From a virus, in IMG/VR virus record IMGVR_UViG_3300031758_000140, positions 1 through 45,496 of that record: DNA of 45,496 bases. The stretch is one strand, 5' to 3'. Positions 11,201 through 19,654 of the stretch are shown piece by piece (positions within the stretch are counted from its first letter, which is position 1; the number at the start of each line of letters is the position of its first letter). A program made the position numbers and the translations under genes. The notes under the pieces were generated by a model. The model was given only the letters and a program-made list of their open reading frames with translations, was not told the origin of the DNA and did not search any database.

Positions 11201-12670
11201 AGGGATACGTCTAAGAAGATTTTTTGCCCTTTGTGAGAGTTTACTCATCGGTGAGTCAGCAAAGTGGCTTCTTCCTTTAATATCTTTCTCGTCTGCACCT
11301 GCATCTTGTGCCTCAATCTTGTCATTCTCTGTATCTCCCTCTTTGTTATCAACTGTAATTATATCTTTAGTTACAGAGTATTGGTTAGCAGCTAGTCCAT
11401 TAAGTACCATTTGTCTCCATGATGGGACAAGTGTGTTACCAGTCTCTGGATCAGTTTTACCATACCAGTTTGTAATTACATTTATAACTTGCTTACGTCT
11501 AATTATCTGTCTCTGAGCTATTGCTTTATCTCTATCAGAGGAGTCAGGATTAATTACTTTCTTCTTTATAACTATTCCATTCTTCTTTGCATACTCTACT
11601 AGGTCTGCAAGGTATCCATCTACCTCAGGTTTAAATGCTTCAGCTGCTTTTGAATCTTGTCTTTTAAGAGTATTGTACTTTGTCTTGGCATTTGTGTGTC
11701 TTGTTTCTAATGCCAACATCTTGTACATCTTAGGGATGTCTGTCTTATCTATAGTAGTTTTCCCTTTGATATCATAAATCTGATATAGGAGTCCATTTAC
11801 AATTGAACCATTAGTTTTATTCTTTTTGCTCCCTAAGATTTTATTTACATCAGGTGTATCCCAACTTTCAATTTCATCAATAGCCATGTTAGTAAGTCCT
11901 TGTACCATCTTCTCTACAGTAGCCGATGGTATACCTTCTACAAGCATGCTAGGATTATAAGAGCTCTGCATAGCCTGTGGGTTTCTGAATACTCCTCTAC
12001 CTAGGAAAGTGTCATTGGCCTTGGTAGTTTCCATAAGTGAGTACACATCTCTGAGACTTAGCTTATCGGATGCTATTCCTTTTATCCAGCTGAACAAATC
12101 TCTGAACCACTTGGCTAATCTATCCAGCATGCCTTTGCTACTCTCTTCCTCAGTCTTCATGTGTTCCATGAATCCATCAGCCATCTTCTCCTCGAGTACA
12201 AGTTTTCTAGCTTCTTCTTCACCAATTACAATATCATATAGTCCCTGTACTTCCTGTTGAATCTTCTGAATCTCAGCAGTAGTAGGGGCTCCAAATTGTT
12301 TGGTTGCATCTTTATATAGATTGTCTCTTTGTTCTTCAGACAACATTGTTCTGAATAGCAAGTGGTAAGCTTCGTGATACTCAGTTCCAGATTGGGCAGA
12401 TGTCCACAGATTAATTGCTCCATTCTCAATATATCCATGCTGAGTCTTATTGCCTATCTCTTTAGCAAAGTCGTAGAATACTACTTCTTTACCAGGAAAC
12501 ATTTTAGACAAGTAAGCTACAGCTCTATCTCTCTTATCAGATTCTTTTGGGAAGTAGTACTTAGATGGTACCTCACCCTTGTACTTATTCCATAGGTAAT
12601 AAGCTTTGGTTGGTTGAGATTCTTCTAATGCCTTCCATTCAGGAAGAGATTTATTTGGGCAAAATGTCAT
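5249..12670 (-). CDS. Virion-packaged DNA-dependent RNA polymerase with N-terminal zincin-like domain
   Basis: Protein of 2473 residues. Seen: GSDFDVDKMFLMFPE, with D1718, D1720 and D1722 forming the DxDxD motif that binds the catalytic Mg2+ in double-psi beta-barrel RNA polymerases. Just upstream is GYRIPNQDKAST (from 1677), and downstream a conserved-looking NLLGNKMRGLWANAMAG segment near 1815-1835. The family is the single-chain virion RNA polymerase of crAss-like phages (Cellulophaga phage phi14:2 gp66, about 2180 residues, with DFDID), which is injected and transcribes early genes. The N-terminus has GTEYHEAYHLLFRTML: HEAYH at 99-103 with Glu at 160/161 (LEEKMADGF), a zincin-like signature that would account for part of the extra length. 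The gene follows the nuclease-bearing giant gene by a single base (TAA, one base, ATG). Polymerase identity is strong; activity of the zincin part is unproven. Confidence 0.9.
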   Translation of the reverse strand: MTFCPNKSLPEWKALEESQPTKAYYLWNKYKGEVPSKYYFPKESDKRDRAVAYLSKMFPGKEVVFYDFAKEIGNKTQHGYIENGAINLWTSAQSGTEYHEAYHLLFRTMLSEEQRDNLYKDATKQFGAPTTAEIQKIQQEVQGLYDIVIGEEEARKLVLEEKMADGFMEHMKTEEESSKGMLDRLAKWFRDLFSWIKGIASDKLSLRDVYSLMETTKANDTFLGRGVFRNPQAMQSSYNPSMLVEGIPSATVEKMVQGLTNMAIDEIESWDTPDVNKILGSKKNKTNGSIVNGLLYQIYDIKGKTTIDKTDIPKMYKMLALETRHTNAKTKYNTLKRQDSKAAEAFKPEVDGYLADLVEYAKKNGIVIKKKVINPDSSDRDKAIAQRQIIRRKQVINVITNWYGKTDPETGNTLVPSWRQMVLNGLAANQYSVTKDIITVDNKEGDTENDKIEAQDAGADEKDIKGRSHFADSPMSKLSQRAKNLLRRIPIVNPVKEGNKIVYKNKKNEVFTNMNEYHTLPFIYKQLSELWADTLTFEEMEAKLIEQSKHRTDIKSINARVASMSEDDRATLYNAFANTNSQFKLILFGEDSKIINANSSTTENRVAKQWRNQIVEVGGQEEDTDITKRAVYIKTFGDDESSATFKIKSEKFKLISKYFQKSYEASTREFKDDTVADSAFMSGPEGQISAPVQALGSLVWHLGMSLGSNIQEFDTIQNLQSLVDKGFTVIKSETDKRKKIEVKGKAAFNLIFERARLVETFKSLSPTTTFSRSGLSIGEMNERPIPYYDADFAKKGMKFLASLAPFFTSRSAESFVTAVNTATFPLNMATPIAELPTIIKADLAKNKERALELYKKDPFIFPPGMEPSHLFNHLQNNQKFAEEFSVDPLSAIRDYAEDALEYEDFNSVDSILSRIQAFVNNEDATTYGVTVPSMGDRAIMLFMIMPRLSGHGKDSLNMTYQQAFIKGILQDLLRIKEAKKTIGDPNATKIPDYHTGPTTGLSSEFMQFDGITKDGERIVTDVFISEKGGGMFMSDLAEDYINAVNKGIPLNPQLKEFANELTRMTADLTLFYQDAAIQIAKLIEESGRKKDLSTKQLSKWAEGTKIVNSSDNSKFVQLATPLLVDFLIHEDVGRNEIIKITRGNRAMFKSIEDFTKRQRTLGTPGTKLAEKGTLGKKESQKLTWLDDPMGYGAISQYEELVFDDPMGQITSVISQKMDEWAVRTATQLIQSGYTPEEAAFTAQYMAGEFEEHDGLTLISIDWLREIMEGQGEWKEYHEQAYKNYKQDPEGRFLYPAGVKLPKGAKVGQEIPFRPYKPFGNEVKRIGNTVASDITKTAYFPILKSYTKAFPIMDDMRMRMEANPLEANNPYAGMKKIHTASAVSAKKGVKLNILDIKNWSPRAGGFFANVKSNRNSTSALRFPQSIPPAKEKSETIFGRQVKKNAIANVVSSATYFYNAGLKEETAVFGEDMTALYHAAIEERIKRDLESVNNQIGLGQFRKVVEKLKLETSTNSKVNIDAIQNAQEFKEAKKKLIKNIRSLIESQAIERELSDNFIKALDITIDPVTGITRFSIPLDFPVYGTAFQTALLSIYNNNVFKQYVSGYEAVQTAALGGFETNNSLNFLEIVNHASNKTRGTRLAHAEIMVREDVLRKFGIEPGVDLDAANIPEELRRIIGYRIPNQDKASTIIFKIKAILPAGYEKAVVVPPQLVKLMGSDFDVDKMFLMFPEIENGEKVKPNYNELWRTKDVSKVSDKELMNVILDTIEAVFSSPEHYLETLRPLDDEVLKDIRTSIVSLNESLKPNKVFTGGMYETQSAVRNLLGNKMRGLWANAMAGRNVAAASDNFNLMSEFAIKIQGELMNTKFLKAIPKDAGYKYDSGLTTDRISSRYVTAAVDGTKAPYHYIVNDNPITFPVELLWVHYHGDTELLHHFLNQPIIRDFVDIMANEHNDDLSKVNVAYKKVAEKYNITLGSVGLPDNYKKIPSTYTMSREAIMTLTVPSARALQNFMKMYTAGKQLKEAFKLLTPDTMSGINRIEAVQSYVERKQKFDNPKGGLIDNSPIAFYGRAKDQNVLTQFYDADSIYGFERGYYNLLVEMLGVAGTVFPMTTSESAIKFKEAIKTATGRDSLSVEQHRDINAAMMFTVLTRQDSPLSVYFNVPYSEDLYKPGKGKFTLWARVQNALQKYANLSGNEFLSKLSEDDNNKSVKGFTTFNFDATQQYAPEEKSRIQEDLYNLMYRPEAYLTKPGKGATEQAIQKYKGSIEEIKKIGFDLCMHTLISNGFRKSAFNYATMIPPQFWLQPLKREMAGLPDISVAEYLHKQSMNMQTGNYFTAEDLVKFFRIFGEIRPGGSNLTDRQTLGDTVPKLAKEHYTNVEKYGGYPPAVMVFRTQKGESGVYVLSPNYKQGSDKAVYLSLNKTANKKKHIVGGEYLNIKVVGKETSIDSILPFFKGLYIAGAKKVDPADVTQICML

Positions 12671-12671
12671 C

Positions 12672-15600
12672 TTAACAGTTTTCTTTTATTACCTTATCCA
12701 TTAATTCTTGAGCTTCCTCTAGAGTTATAGTCTTTCCTTGGCCTTTGTATAGGTTTACAATTCCTTCAGCATCTATAGCATCATTTGCTATAGCCATTTT
12801 CAATCCTGCATCTAAGGTTTCTCCTTGCACAAATCCACTGTCTGTTGACTTCTTAATAGGTTCAGCTTTTGTTTCCTTACCTTTAGGAGTTTCATTTTTA
12901 GTAGTGGCTTTAGTACTAGCCTTTTTCTTACCTGCATTGTTGATGCCTGGGTCGGAGCTGGTCGTTGCTTTTTTCTGCTCGAAAGATACATCTCCCTTTA
13001 CCAACTTTTTAATGTCGTAGTTCAATGTAAACTTCTTTTCAGCCATGCTAGATACTCTATCTATGTGTCCAGTCTTATCGTATCTAACTGGTATATATAA
13101 AACACTAGCTCCTGTTATTTCAACTTTTACGTTCTTATCCATGCCTATTCCTCTTAAGGCATAAGCATACATGCTCAACTGAGTTCCGTGCTGATCTCTC
13201 TTGCTTTTAGAAACCTTTTTGGTTTGTGGGTCAGTGTATCCTTTTTCATAATTTGCAAGTCCAGCTTCCGAACCAGTTTTTACATCGTAAAGATAATACT
13301 TACCAGTCTTTTTATCTCTAGCTAAAATGTCAAACTTGCCAGCAAAATCAGTATAGCTCTCACTGTAGACAATCATCTCAGTAGAGATCACTTTCTGTTT
13401 TCTAGAATCTATCAATCGTCTGATATTTGATATCTGACTCTTAAGATCTAGGAATGCTACACGAGACATCTTATCCCCACGGGTATAAGTATTATCCCCC
13501 ATAAGCACTTTCTCTACAATATCATGTACAGTATTACCAGCTCTACTAGAAGATACCTTCTGTTCTTCTGTCCCATTAAATGGCTCAGAGGAGAAGCTAG
13601 TAATACGTTTAAACTTCTTAGGATTAGATGTTCCCTCAGGCTGTATCTTGTAGTGAGTCTCTTCTTTAGTAATAGGGTCTTCAAACATACCCTTATACTC
13701 TTTCTCTTTAATATCCAATAGTTTACCTACTAATGGATCTAAGAGATCTCTGTCCTCTTCTGGAATATCTGTCTCTTCTATATCCTCTACTATCTCATCT
13801 TCTTGTCCTAGCTTACCTTGAGACTTAAGCAAGTCTTCTAGATTTGTAGTGGAACCTTCAGTCTCAGCTTCTTCCTCCTCTGTCTGACCAATAGCTTCTG
13901 CTACTTCATTGTTATCTTCTATCTCTTGATCAAAGTCACTAATATCATTGTAGTCATCATCCTCATCTGAATATTCATCACTCTCTTCCTTCTCTTGAGA
14001 AGTAGTACTAGCTTTAGCAGATTTATTTGAAATGTCTTCTTCAGCAGAGTTAACAGGTTTACCATTTACAAGCATAGGTCCATAGGTAATACCAATGTCA
14101 AAGTAAGGACTTCCTTCTTCATTGAGATACATATCTGAACCTATGATTCCAGTCCAAGAGTTACTATCAGAATCCATATCAGGAATAGCTCTAGGATCTT
14201 TTAAGTACTCTAAATAGTTAGCATATTTTTTTCTTTCTCCATTCTCCTCATTCATAAATGGAGATTCAAATGGTTCATTAGCTATAAGTCTCTTTATGCT
14301 TACTTGATACTTCTTATCCATTAAAGCACCTTCAAATGCTTTAATTACTTTGCCTGCATACGTATTCCATTGACCATCCTTAGTTTCATTTTTAACAAAG
14401 GTTATTCCACCCTTCTCTCCTTTCTCAGCTTTTACAAAGCCATAGTCAAATTGTTTACCTTTTAATGCAAGAGAAAGATTTGATGCTGATATACGAATAT
14501 AGCTCTCAGCTTCAGGTAGGTAGAAGGCATATGTATTCTCTCTAGTTTCTGAGTTCTCTTGCCCTACTGGCAACCAGAACATCATGTCAGTTCTCTCTAG
14601 ACCAATTGCTAATTCTGCAATTAAATTGAAACCTACAAGATCTTGTAAAATATCTGACTGACCATTCATAAGAGCAAGCTTGGCAGAATTAACTCCAGCC
14701 TTAGTCATATTCTTAGTAGTAAGTCTCAAGTGTCTGAATCCTCCTAGAGGACTCTTAACAATCATTGCAACTCTACCTAGATCTTCAGGGTATGCTTTTA
14801 TGTCTGGGAAGGTATCTCCTGGTTGGATATTGTCTCCCTGTAGACCTATCTCCCACTTACCAGCACCACTATCACTTTCAATCTTAGCAATAGCTATAGT
14901 AGGAGTACCCTGTGCAAATGGGTTGTAAAAGAATCTATCTCCATTCTTATCTACTGCATTTGCAATATTCTGAGAGTTAAATCTCTTACCTGCTATAGTA
15001 CTAGTTGTCCTCTTACCTTGTAGGTAATTATTGTATATCTCCTCACGACTTATGTTAGATTCTGGTTTACCTGGAGCATATCCCTCAAGCATACCAACTC
15101 TTCTTATTCTACCATCAGGAGTTCTTATCTCAACAAAGATTGGAACTTTCTCCCAATGTTTATTAGCAGGTATGCTATCTTTTATACCTTGCCAGTATAC
15201 AGTATCTGGAATTACTTGGAATACTACCTCTGTTCCTATATTAGATTCAATATGAGAAGCTAGAAGTTTAGGACTTATTTTAATAAAGTTCCCACTAAGA
15301 TCTTTCTGTCTGGTTCCAGTATCAGTCTCAGGGTTGTAGTATTCTGTATTAGGGAGTGGAGTACCATCAGAGTCTACAATTATATGGTTGAAGTCATCTG
15401 TAGTTTTATGCTGTGTCTTTATAAGACGAGCATCTATTTCCCCACCATGCTCACTACCTGCTTCTACTTCTTCATCTATAGATTCTTTTACAGGTTCAAT
15501 CGTAAGACTATCTTCATCGATGATATCTTCAGTAGGTGCCTCCTCTTCAGTTTCGAAATCTACTTGAATAGTAACATCATCTACTTCGTCAATATCATCT

Positions 15601-18600
15601 ACCTCATCTGAGTAAAGGCTTTCTAGATCTGTTGGATCTACGTAGTCCTCATCTTCTTCATTGATGTCTAGTTCTTCTGACGCAGGTACTTCAACATCTC
15701 CCTCAGTCTCTGGTCTATTTCCTTGTTCCGTAGCAAATTCCTCAGTTCCTTCGGCATTTTGTAGGTTTTGGCCAGCTTCACTTGATTCTCTAGCTTCATT
15801 TTGTGCTGTTATTTGTTCTTGTAGTTTAGCAATTTGTGCATTAACTAGCTCTAATCTAGTTGATAATTCTTTAAGCTTGTTCTCCTCTTTATCTATTAGC
15901 CTTTCTACCTCTTCAGGTGAAGGAGCATTCATCACAAGTCTAGTAGGGTCTTGAAGTTTTTTATAAGCTTCAATCTGTCTCTCTGATTTAATTATACTAT
16001 ACTTTAAATCATCAGCTTCTTTTTCAAGTCTCCCAATTTCATTAGCAATCTCTACAGCATCTTGTGGATCTATATCAGTAGCCATAGCAGAAGGATCTCC
16101 TTCACTTGGCATACCTATCATTTCTCTACGTGTCCTATCGAGCTCTTCTCTTTTCTTGTTATAGGTTTCAATTAATGATACTATATCCTTATAGATTTCA
16201 TCATTTTGAACTGCAGTATAAGGTTGATTATTTCTTTTGTATGCTTCTTCTAAAAGTTGTTTAGCTTTAAATAAACCATCAAGGAATTTCTGTACCTCTT
16301 TTATTGCATACTCATATACTGCAGGAGTACCTGTAATTTCATCTATAGCTATCTTTTGATTAAGTCTTGGCTCTTCTACCTTTAATACTTTTAGTATATC
16401 TTTTACCTTAATCTCAGTTTGCTCTAAGGTCATATTTACAGTATCAGCTGTACCCTCAGAGATATAACCCATCATTATAACCTCAGCAAGTTCATTTACT
16501 AGAATAGGGTCTTTCTCTGGTGTAAATATAACTGTCTGCCCGTCTTTATTTATCAGGGTTACTGACATAACTGGAGCTTGACCTTGGTCATCAAGAGCTG
16601 CCATGTTAAGTTTAATAGCATCCATAATGCTTATGCTATTATTCCTGTAGGGAACTCCATTAATTATGATATTCCTGTTGTCACTGGTAGTAACTCTAAT
16701 AGCATTTACATACTGTTTAGCATTTGGAGTGTTACCGTCAGAAGTTTTAAATCCAGCAACGGCAGCAGCTGCATCTTGCTCAGCTTTCTTTTCTCTATCA
16801 GTCTTTGGGTTATTAGCTCTAGCTTCTTTCTGAGCTTTAGTTTCCCCAGTTCTATCTGCTACAACTCTAAGGATGGCTATAGCTTTTTGAGGATCTTGAT
16901 CTTTAAGTTCCTCAATGCCATCTAACATATCCTTAAGTACTGCATCGGGAAGGTCATTGTAATCTTCTACATACCTATCCTCTATCTCTTGTAGTTCTTT
17001 ATATCTCTTAAGAAGTCTCTCCCTAAGTTCAGGACTAAGAGTATCGTTATTGATAAGGCTATCTAAATCTGCAGTAGATCTAGCTTCATCTATAACTACA
17101 TTAGCTTCTTTATTATCATTAATAATTTTAGCTTGTGCTTTAGCTCCCTGTTTAGCTAGTATAGCCAAATCTCTTTTCTCTGGGGATAGCATAAGCTCAT
17201 CGAATGCAGCTATAGACTCCTCTCTCATTTGCAATCCAGTAAATAAGTTCTGCAACTCATTTATGAATTTCATTTTATCGATAGGATTAAGATTGTCAGC
17301 ATACTTCATTGATCTCTCAAGTTTGCTAAGAATCTTATTCTCCTCATCCTCATCCTTCTTCTTTCTCTGTCCTTCTGGAGATTGCTCTTCAGCTTTGGCT
17401 TTAGCCTTTGCCTCTTCTGAAGCAGTGTCACTAAGTGTTGTACTAACTACAGATTTAGGGAATTGTATTTCTCCTGTCTCTGAAACAGTAATCTTGTTCT
17501 TCTTTACAAGAGCAAGAATATCATCTTTATTTATAGTTGCAAAAGAGTCTGGACCTTCTGGGGAAAGTCTTCTGAGCTCATCAATGCTAGCATTAATCTC
17601 TTCGTCTCTAGTATCAATGCTAACCATATGCTGCATTAAAATAGCTTTCAACCTTTGGTTGTAAAGTCTCTGAGTAGCATCTGCTTGCTTTTGCTCTTTG
17701 CCTTGGAGCATACCAGGTAGGCCAGTCTTAATAGGATTAACCCTTTGAATAATATCATCTAAGTCTCTATTAAGTTTAGATGCTTTTTTATACTCCTCTT
17801 TTAGATCCTGTATAGCTTGTACATGACTTTTACCACCACTCTGTTCTGCAAATGTGGCCTTAAGTTTACCATCCTCTGTCTTAGTAGTGTCGTAACCAGT
17901 ACGTTTCATGAACTCTTCCTCGGACATTTTTTCGAGATCATCGAATTCCTCAAGTCCAAGTTCCTCTGCATCCAGGGCTTGAAGTTTTGCAGCTCTGGTA
18001 GCAATTAATTGTTTTCTAAGTTCGTTAGCAAGTTTGTAGTTACCTACTGCATTAGCTGCTGTTATAGCACTAATAGTTCTTAAGCTTTCATCATTCTGTT
18101 CAGCATTTGCTAGGATATCTGTAAATGCTGCACTGTTTTTAATATTTAAAAGTCTCTCTGTATTAGCAACAAGGTTTTTCCTTTTAGCAGCTTCAGCACC
18201 GAATGTAGTGCTAGCTGTGCCCATTACTCCACCAGTAAGAGCTCCAAGAAGCATGCTCTCCAAACCATCTGCACTTCCAAAGGTCTCACTTAATCCTTTA
18301 GTAAGTGCTTCAGCAAAGTCTCCACTTCCTGTATCAAATTTATTTTTAAAGTACTCACTAGCTCCTACACCAATTGCATACTGTGTTCCTTCTTGGAAAG
18401 CTTCATTAAGAGAGTTCTTATAAATAGGACTTGCAAACTTGTCTACTTTAGCAAGGGTTTTACCAAAAGCAGAGTTAGGAGTTTTAAGTACATACTTGCC
18501 TCCCTTCTCTATAATGTCCTCAGTCATCTTTTCTCCAATAGGTAGACCTGCTAATTTCTTAGACCCCCCTATCATACTTCCAAAAGTGAATAGATTGGTA

Positions 18601-19634
18601 GGCATAAGAACAGCCATATTTAATCCAAATGTGGTATTCTCCACAGCTCTTGCACTCTCTAAGATTGCCTGCTTTTCTTCAGCAGTCATATCCTGTTGAG
18701 CAGACTTACCTGGATTGGCTTCTTCCCAAGCAGCAAAACTTTCTCTAATAAACTCTTTAGATTTTTCTCTAGCTTCTACAGAAGACTCAGCAAGAGACAT
18801 CATAGCTCCTACCTCTAGGTGCTTAGCAGCATTCAAAGCTCTAGCAGTTTTAGCAGCTCCAGCTACATCGTCTGATAGTTTAGCCCCAGTTTTAATCATT
18901 TTGGAGGCTTCGTAAATCTTCTTAAGCTTTTCTCCAGTGCTTGCCACCTTACCAACAGCAGCTGCTTCACCAAGAGTAGCCATCCCTTTACCTACTAGTC
19001 CTACCCCTCTGCCAATTACACCTGTACCTCCAGTTAACCATACAGTTGCTAGGGAACCTAATGAGTACCCAAGTCCATTAGCAAACTTATCAGTCCAGAA
19101 GTTAGCAGTACCCAAAGCTTCAAATGCACTTCTATCTGGGTCTTGTTCTTTTTGAGAGTAGTAGTGTGGAAAGTTTTCAGCCATCCACTCATTCATCTCA
19201 TCTACCGATCTACCTACAGCATTATCTGCATATGTACCTCCTGTAGCCATAGAGGCCAGACCTGAGAATATTCCAATAGTGTTTTCTGCAATAGCCCCAC
19301 TCATAGTGGTTCCCATTTTAAGAACTCCTCTTCCTAGCTTTTCTCCAACACCTTGGTTGTTTGCACGGATCTCATTCCAGTCTTCACCAAATGGATTATA
19401 ACCTACATCATATTTAGCATAATTTGCAAGAGCATCACTATATCTATTAGTAACATTTATTGTACTAGAGGCTTGCTCCAATCCAGACATAAACTTGTCT
19501 GGGGCAGTTTTATATTCTAAAGGCTTACCAGCATTAATCTGTGCCTGCTTGATATAAGGATTTTCAGAATCTACTGCTTCTTTAGGAAGTCCTGAGTTTT
19601 CAGCAATCTGTGCTAAGTATGGGTTTTCCTCCAT
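12672..19634 (-). CDS. Giant ejected-type protein with hydrophobic N-terminal half and C-terminal PD-(D/E)XK nuclease
   Basis: Protein of 2320 residues. The N-terminal part has several hydrophobic or Gly-rich segments (about 112-135, 183-228, 333-354, 459-476), suggesting membrane contact during DNA entry. Then come long charged helices and two very acidic tracts (about 1315-1405 and 1880-1965). Near the C-terminus is a RecB/Cas4-type nuclease: NTVHDIVEKVL (H2037), GKFDIL (D2102), YDVKTG (D2117 and K2119) and QLSMYAYAL (Q2152), matching the H, D, DxK and QxxxY motifs in order. A Lys/Ala/Thr-rich linker leads to a short helical end. It lies immediately upstream of the polymerase gene (one-base gap). 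Likely packaged in the particle and delivered with DNA. The nuclease fold is well supported by motif order. Target (host DNA, rival phage DNA, own genome ends) is unknown. Confidence 0.78.
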   Translation of the reverse strand: MEENPYLAQIAENSGLPKEAVDSENPYIKQAQINAGKPLEYKTAPDKFMSGLEQASSTINVTNRYSDALANYAKYDVGYNPFGEDWNEIRANNQGVGEKLGRGVLKMGTTMSGAIAENTIGIFSGLASMATGGTYADNAVGRSVDEMNEWMAENFPHYYSQKEQDPDRSAFEALGTANFWTDKFANGLGYSLGSLATVWLTGGTGVIGRGVGLVGKGMATLGEAAAVGKVASTGEKLKKIYEASKMIKTGAKLSDDVAGAAKTARALNAAKHLEVGAMMSLAESSVEAREKSKEFIRESFAAWEEANPGKSAQQDMTAEEKQAILESARAVENTTFGLNMAVLMPTNLFTFGSMIGGSKKLAGLPIGEKMTEDIIEKGGKYVLKTPNSAFGKTLAKVDKFASPIYKNSLNEAFQEGTQYAIGVGASEYFKNKFDTGSGDFAEALTKGLSETFGSADGLESMLLGALTGGVMGTASTTFGAEAAKRKNLVANTERLLNIKNSAAFTDILANAEQNDESLRTISAITAANAVGNYKLANELRKQLIATRAAKLQALDAEELGLEEFDDLEKMSEEEFMKRTGYDTTKTEDGKLKATFAEQSGGKSHVQAIQDLKEEYKKASKLNRDLDDIIQRVNPIKTGLPGMLQGKEQKQADATQRLYNQRLKAILMQHMVSIDTRDEEINASIDELRRLSPEGPDSFATINKDDILALVKKNKITVSETGEIQFPKSVVSTTLSDTASEEAKAKAKAEEQSPEGQRKKKDEDEENKILSKLERSMKYADNLNPIDKMKFINELQNLFTGLQMREESIAAFDELMLSPEKRDLAILAKQGAKAQAKIINDNKEANVVIDEARSTADLDSLINNDTLSPELRERLLKRYKELQEIEDRYVEDYNDLPDAVLKDMLDGIEELKDQDPQKAIAILRVVADRTGETKAQKEARANNPKTDREKKAEQDAAAAVAGFKTSDGNTPNAKQYVNAIRVTTSDNRNIIINGVPYRNNSISIMDAIKLNMAALDDQGQAPVMSVTLINKDGQTVIFTPEKDPILVNELAEVIMMGYISEGTADTVNMTLEQTEIKVKDILKVLKVEEPRLNQKIAIDEITGTPAVYEYAIKEVQKFLDGLFKAKQLLEEAYKRNNQPYTAVQNDEIYKDIVSLIETYNKKREELDRTRREMIGMPSEGDPSAMATDIDPQDAVEIANEIGRLEKEADDLKYSIIKSERQIEAYKKLQDPTRLVMNAPSPEEVERLIDKEENKLKELSTRLELVNAQIAKLQEQITAQNEARESSEAGQNLQNAEGTEEFATEQGNRPETEGDVEVPASEELDINEEDEDYVDPTDLESLYSDEVDDIDEVDDVTIQVDFETEEEAPTEDIIDEDSLTIEPVKESIDEEVEAGSEHGGEIDARLIKTQHKTTDDFNHIIVDSDGTPLPNTEYYNPETDTGTRQKDLSGNFIKISPKLLASHIESNIGTEVVFQVIPDTVYWQGIKDSIPANKHWEKVPIFVEIRTPDGRIRRVGMLEGYAPGKPESNISREEIYNNYLQGKRTTSTIAGKRFNSQNIANAVDKNGDRFFYNPFAQGTPTIAIAKIESDSGAGKWEIGLQGDNIQPGDTFPDIKAYPEDLGRVAMIVKSPLGGFRHLRLTTKNMTKAGVNSAKLALMNGQSDILQDLVGFNLIAELAIGLERTDMMFWLPVGQENSETRENTYAFYLPEAESYIRISASNLSLALKGKQFDYGFVKAEKGEKGGITFVKNETKDGQWNTYAGKVIKAFEGALMDKKYQVSIKRLIANEPFESPFMNEENGERKKYANYLEYLKDPRAIPDMDSDSNSWTGIIGSDMYLNEEGSPYFDIGITYGPMLVNGKPVNSAEEDISNKSAKASTTSQEKEESDEYSDEDDDYNDISDFDQEIEDNNEVAEAIGQTEEEEAETEGSTTNLEDLLKSQGKLGQEDEIVEDIEETDIPEEDRDLLDPLVGKLLDIKEKEYKGMFEDPITKEETHYKIQPEGTSNPKKFKRITSFSSEPFNGTEEQKVSSSRAGNTVHDIVEKVLMGDNTYTRGDKMSRVAFLDLKSQISNIRRLIDSRKQKVISTEMIVYSESYTDFAGKFDILARDKKTGKYYLYDVKTGSEAGLANYEKGYTDPQTKKVSKSKRDQHGTQLSMYAYALRGIGMDKNVKVEITGASVLYIPVRYDKTGHIDRVSSMAEKKFTLNYDIKKLVKGDVSFEQKKATTSSDPGINNAGKKKASTKATTKNETPKGKETKAEPIKKSTDSGFVQGETLDAGLKMAIANDAIDAEGIVNLYKGQGKTITLEEAQELMDKVIKENC

Positions 19635-19654
19635 GTGTTGGTTCTATTCTAAAT

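Noticed and set aside
11070-11516. Plus-strand open frame of 148 codons opposite the polymerase gene
   Set aside because: Hydrophobic antisense shadow with no leader or neighbour gene on that strand.
17050-17664. Plus-strand open frame of about 200 codons inside the nuclease-bearing giant gene
   Set aside because: Composition is Leu/Ser/Phe-rich as expected from the antisense of a charged helical protein, no recognisable motif, and it lies wholly within a well-supported minus-strand gene.
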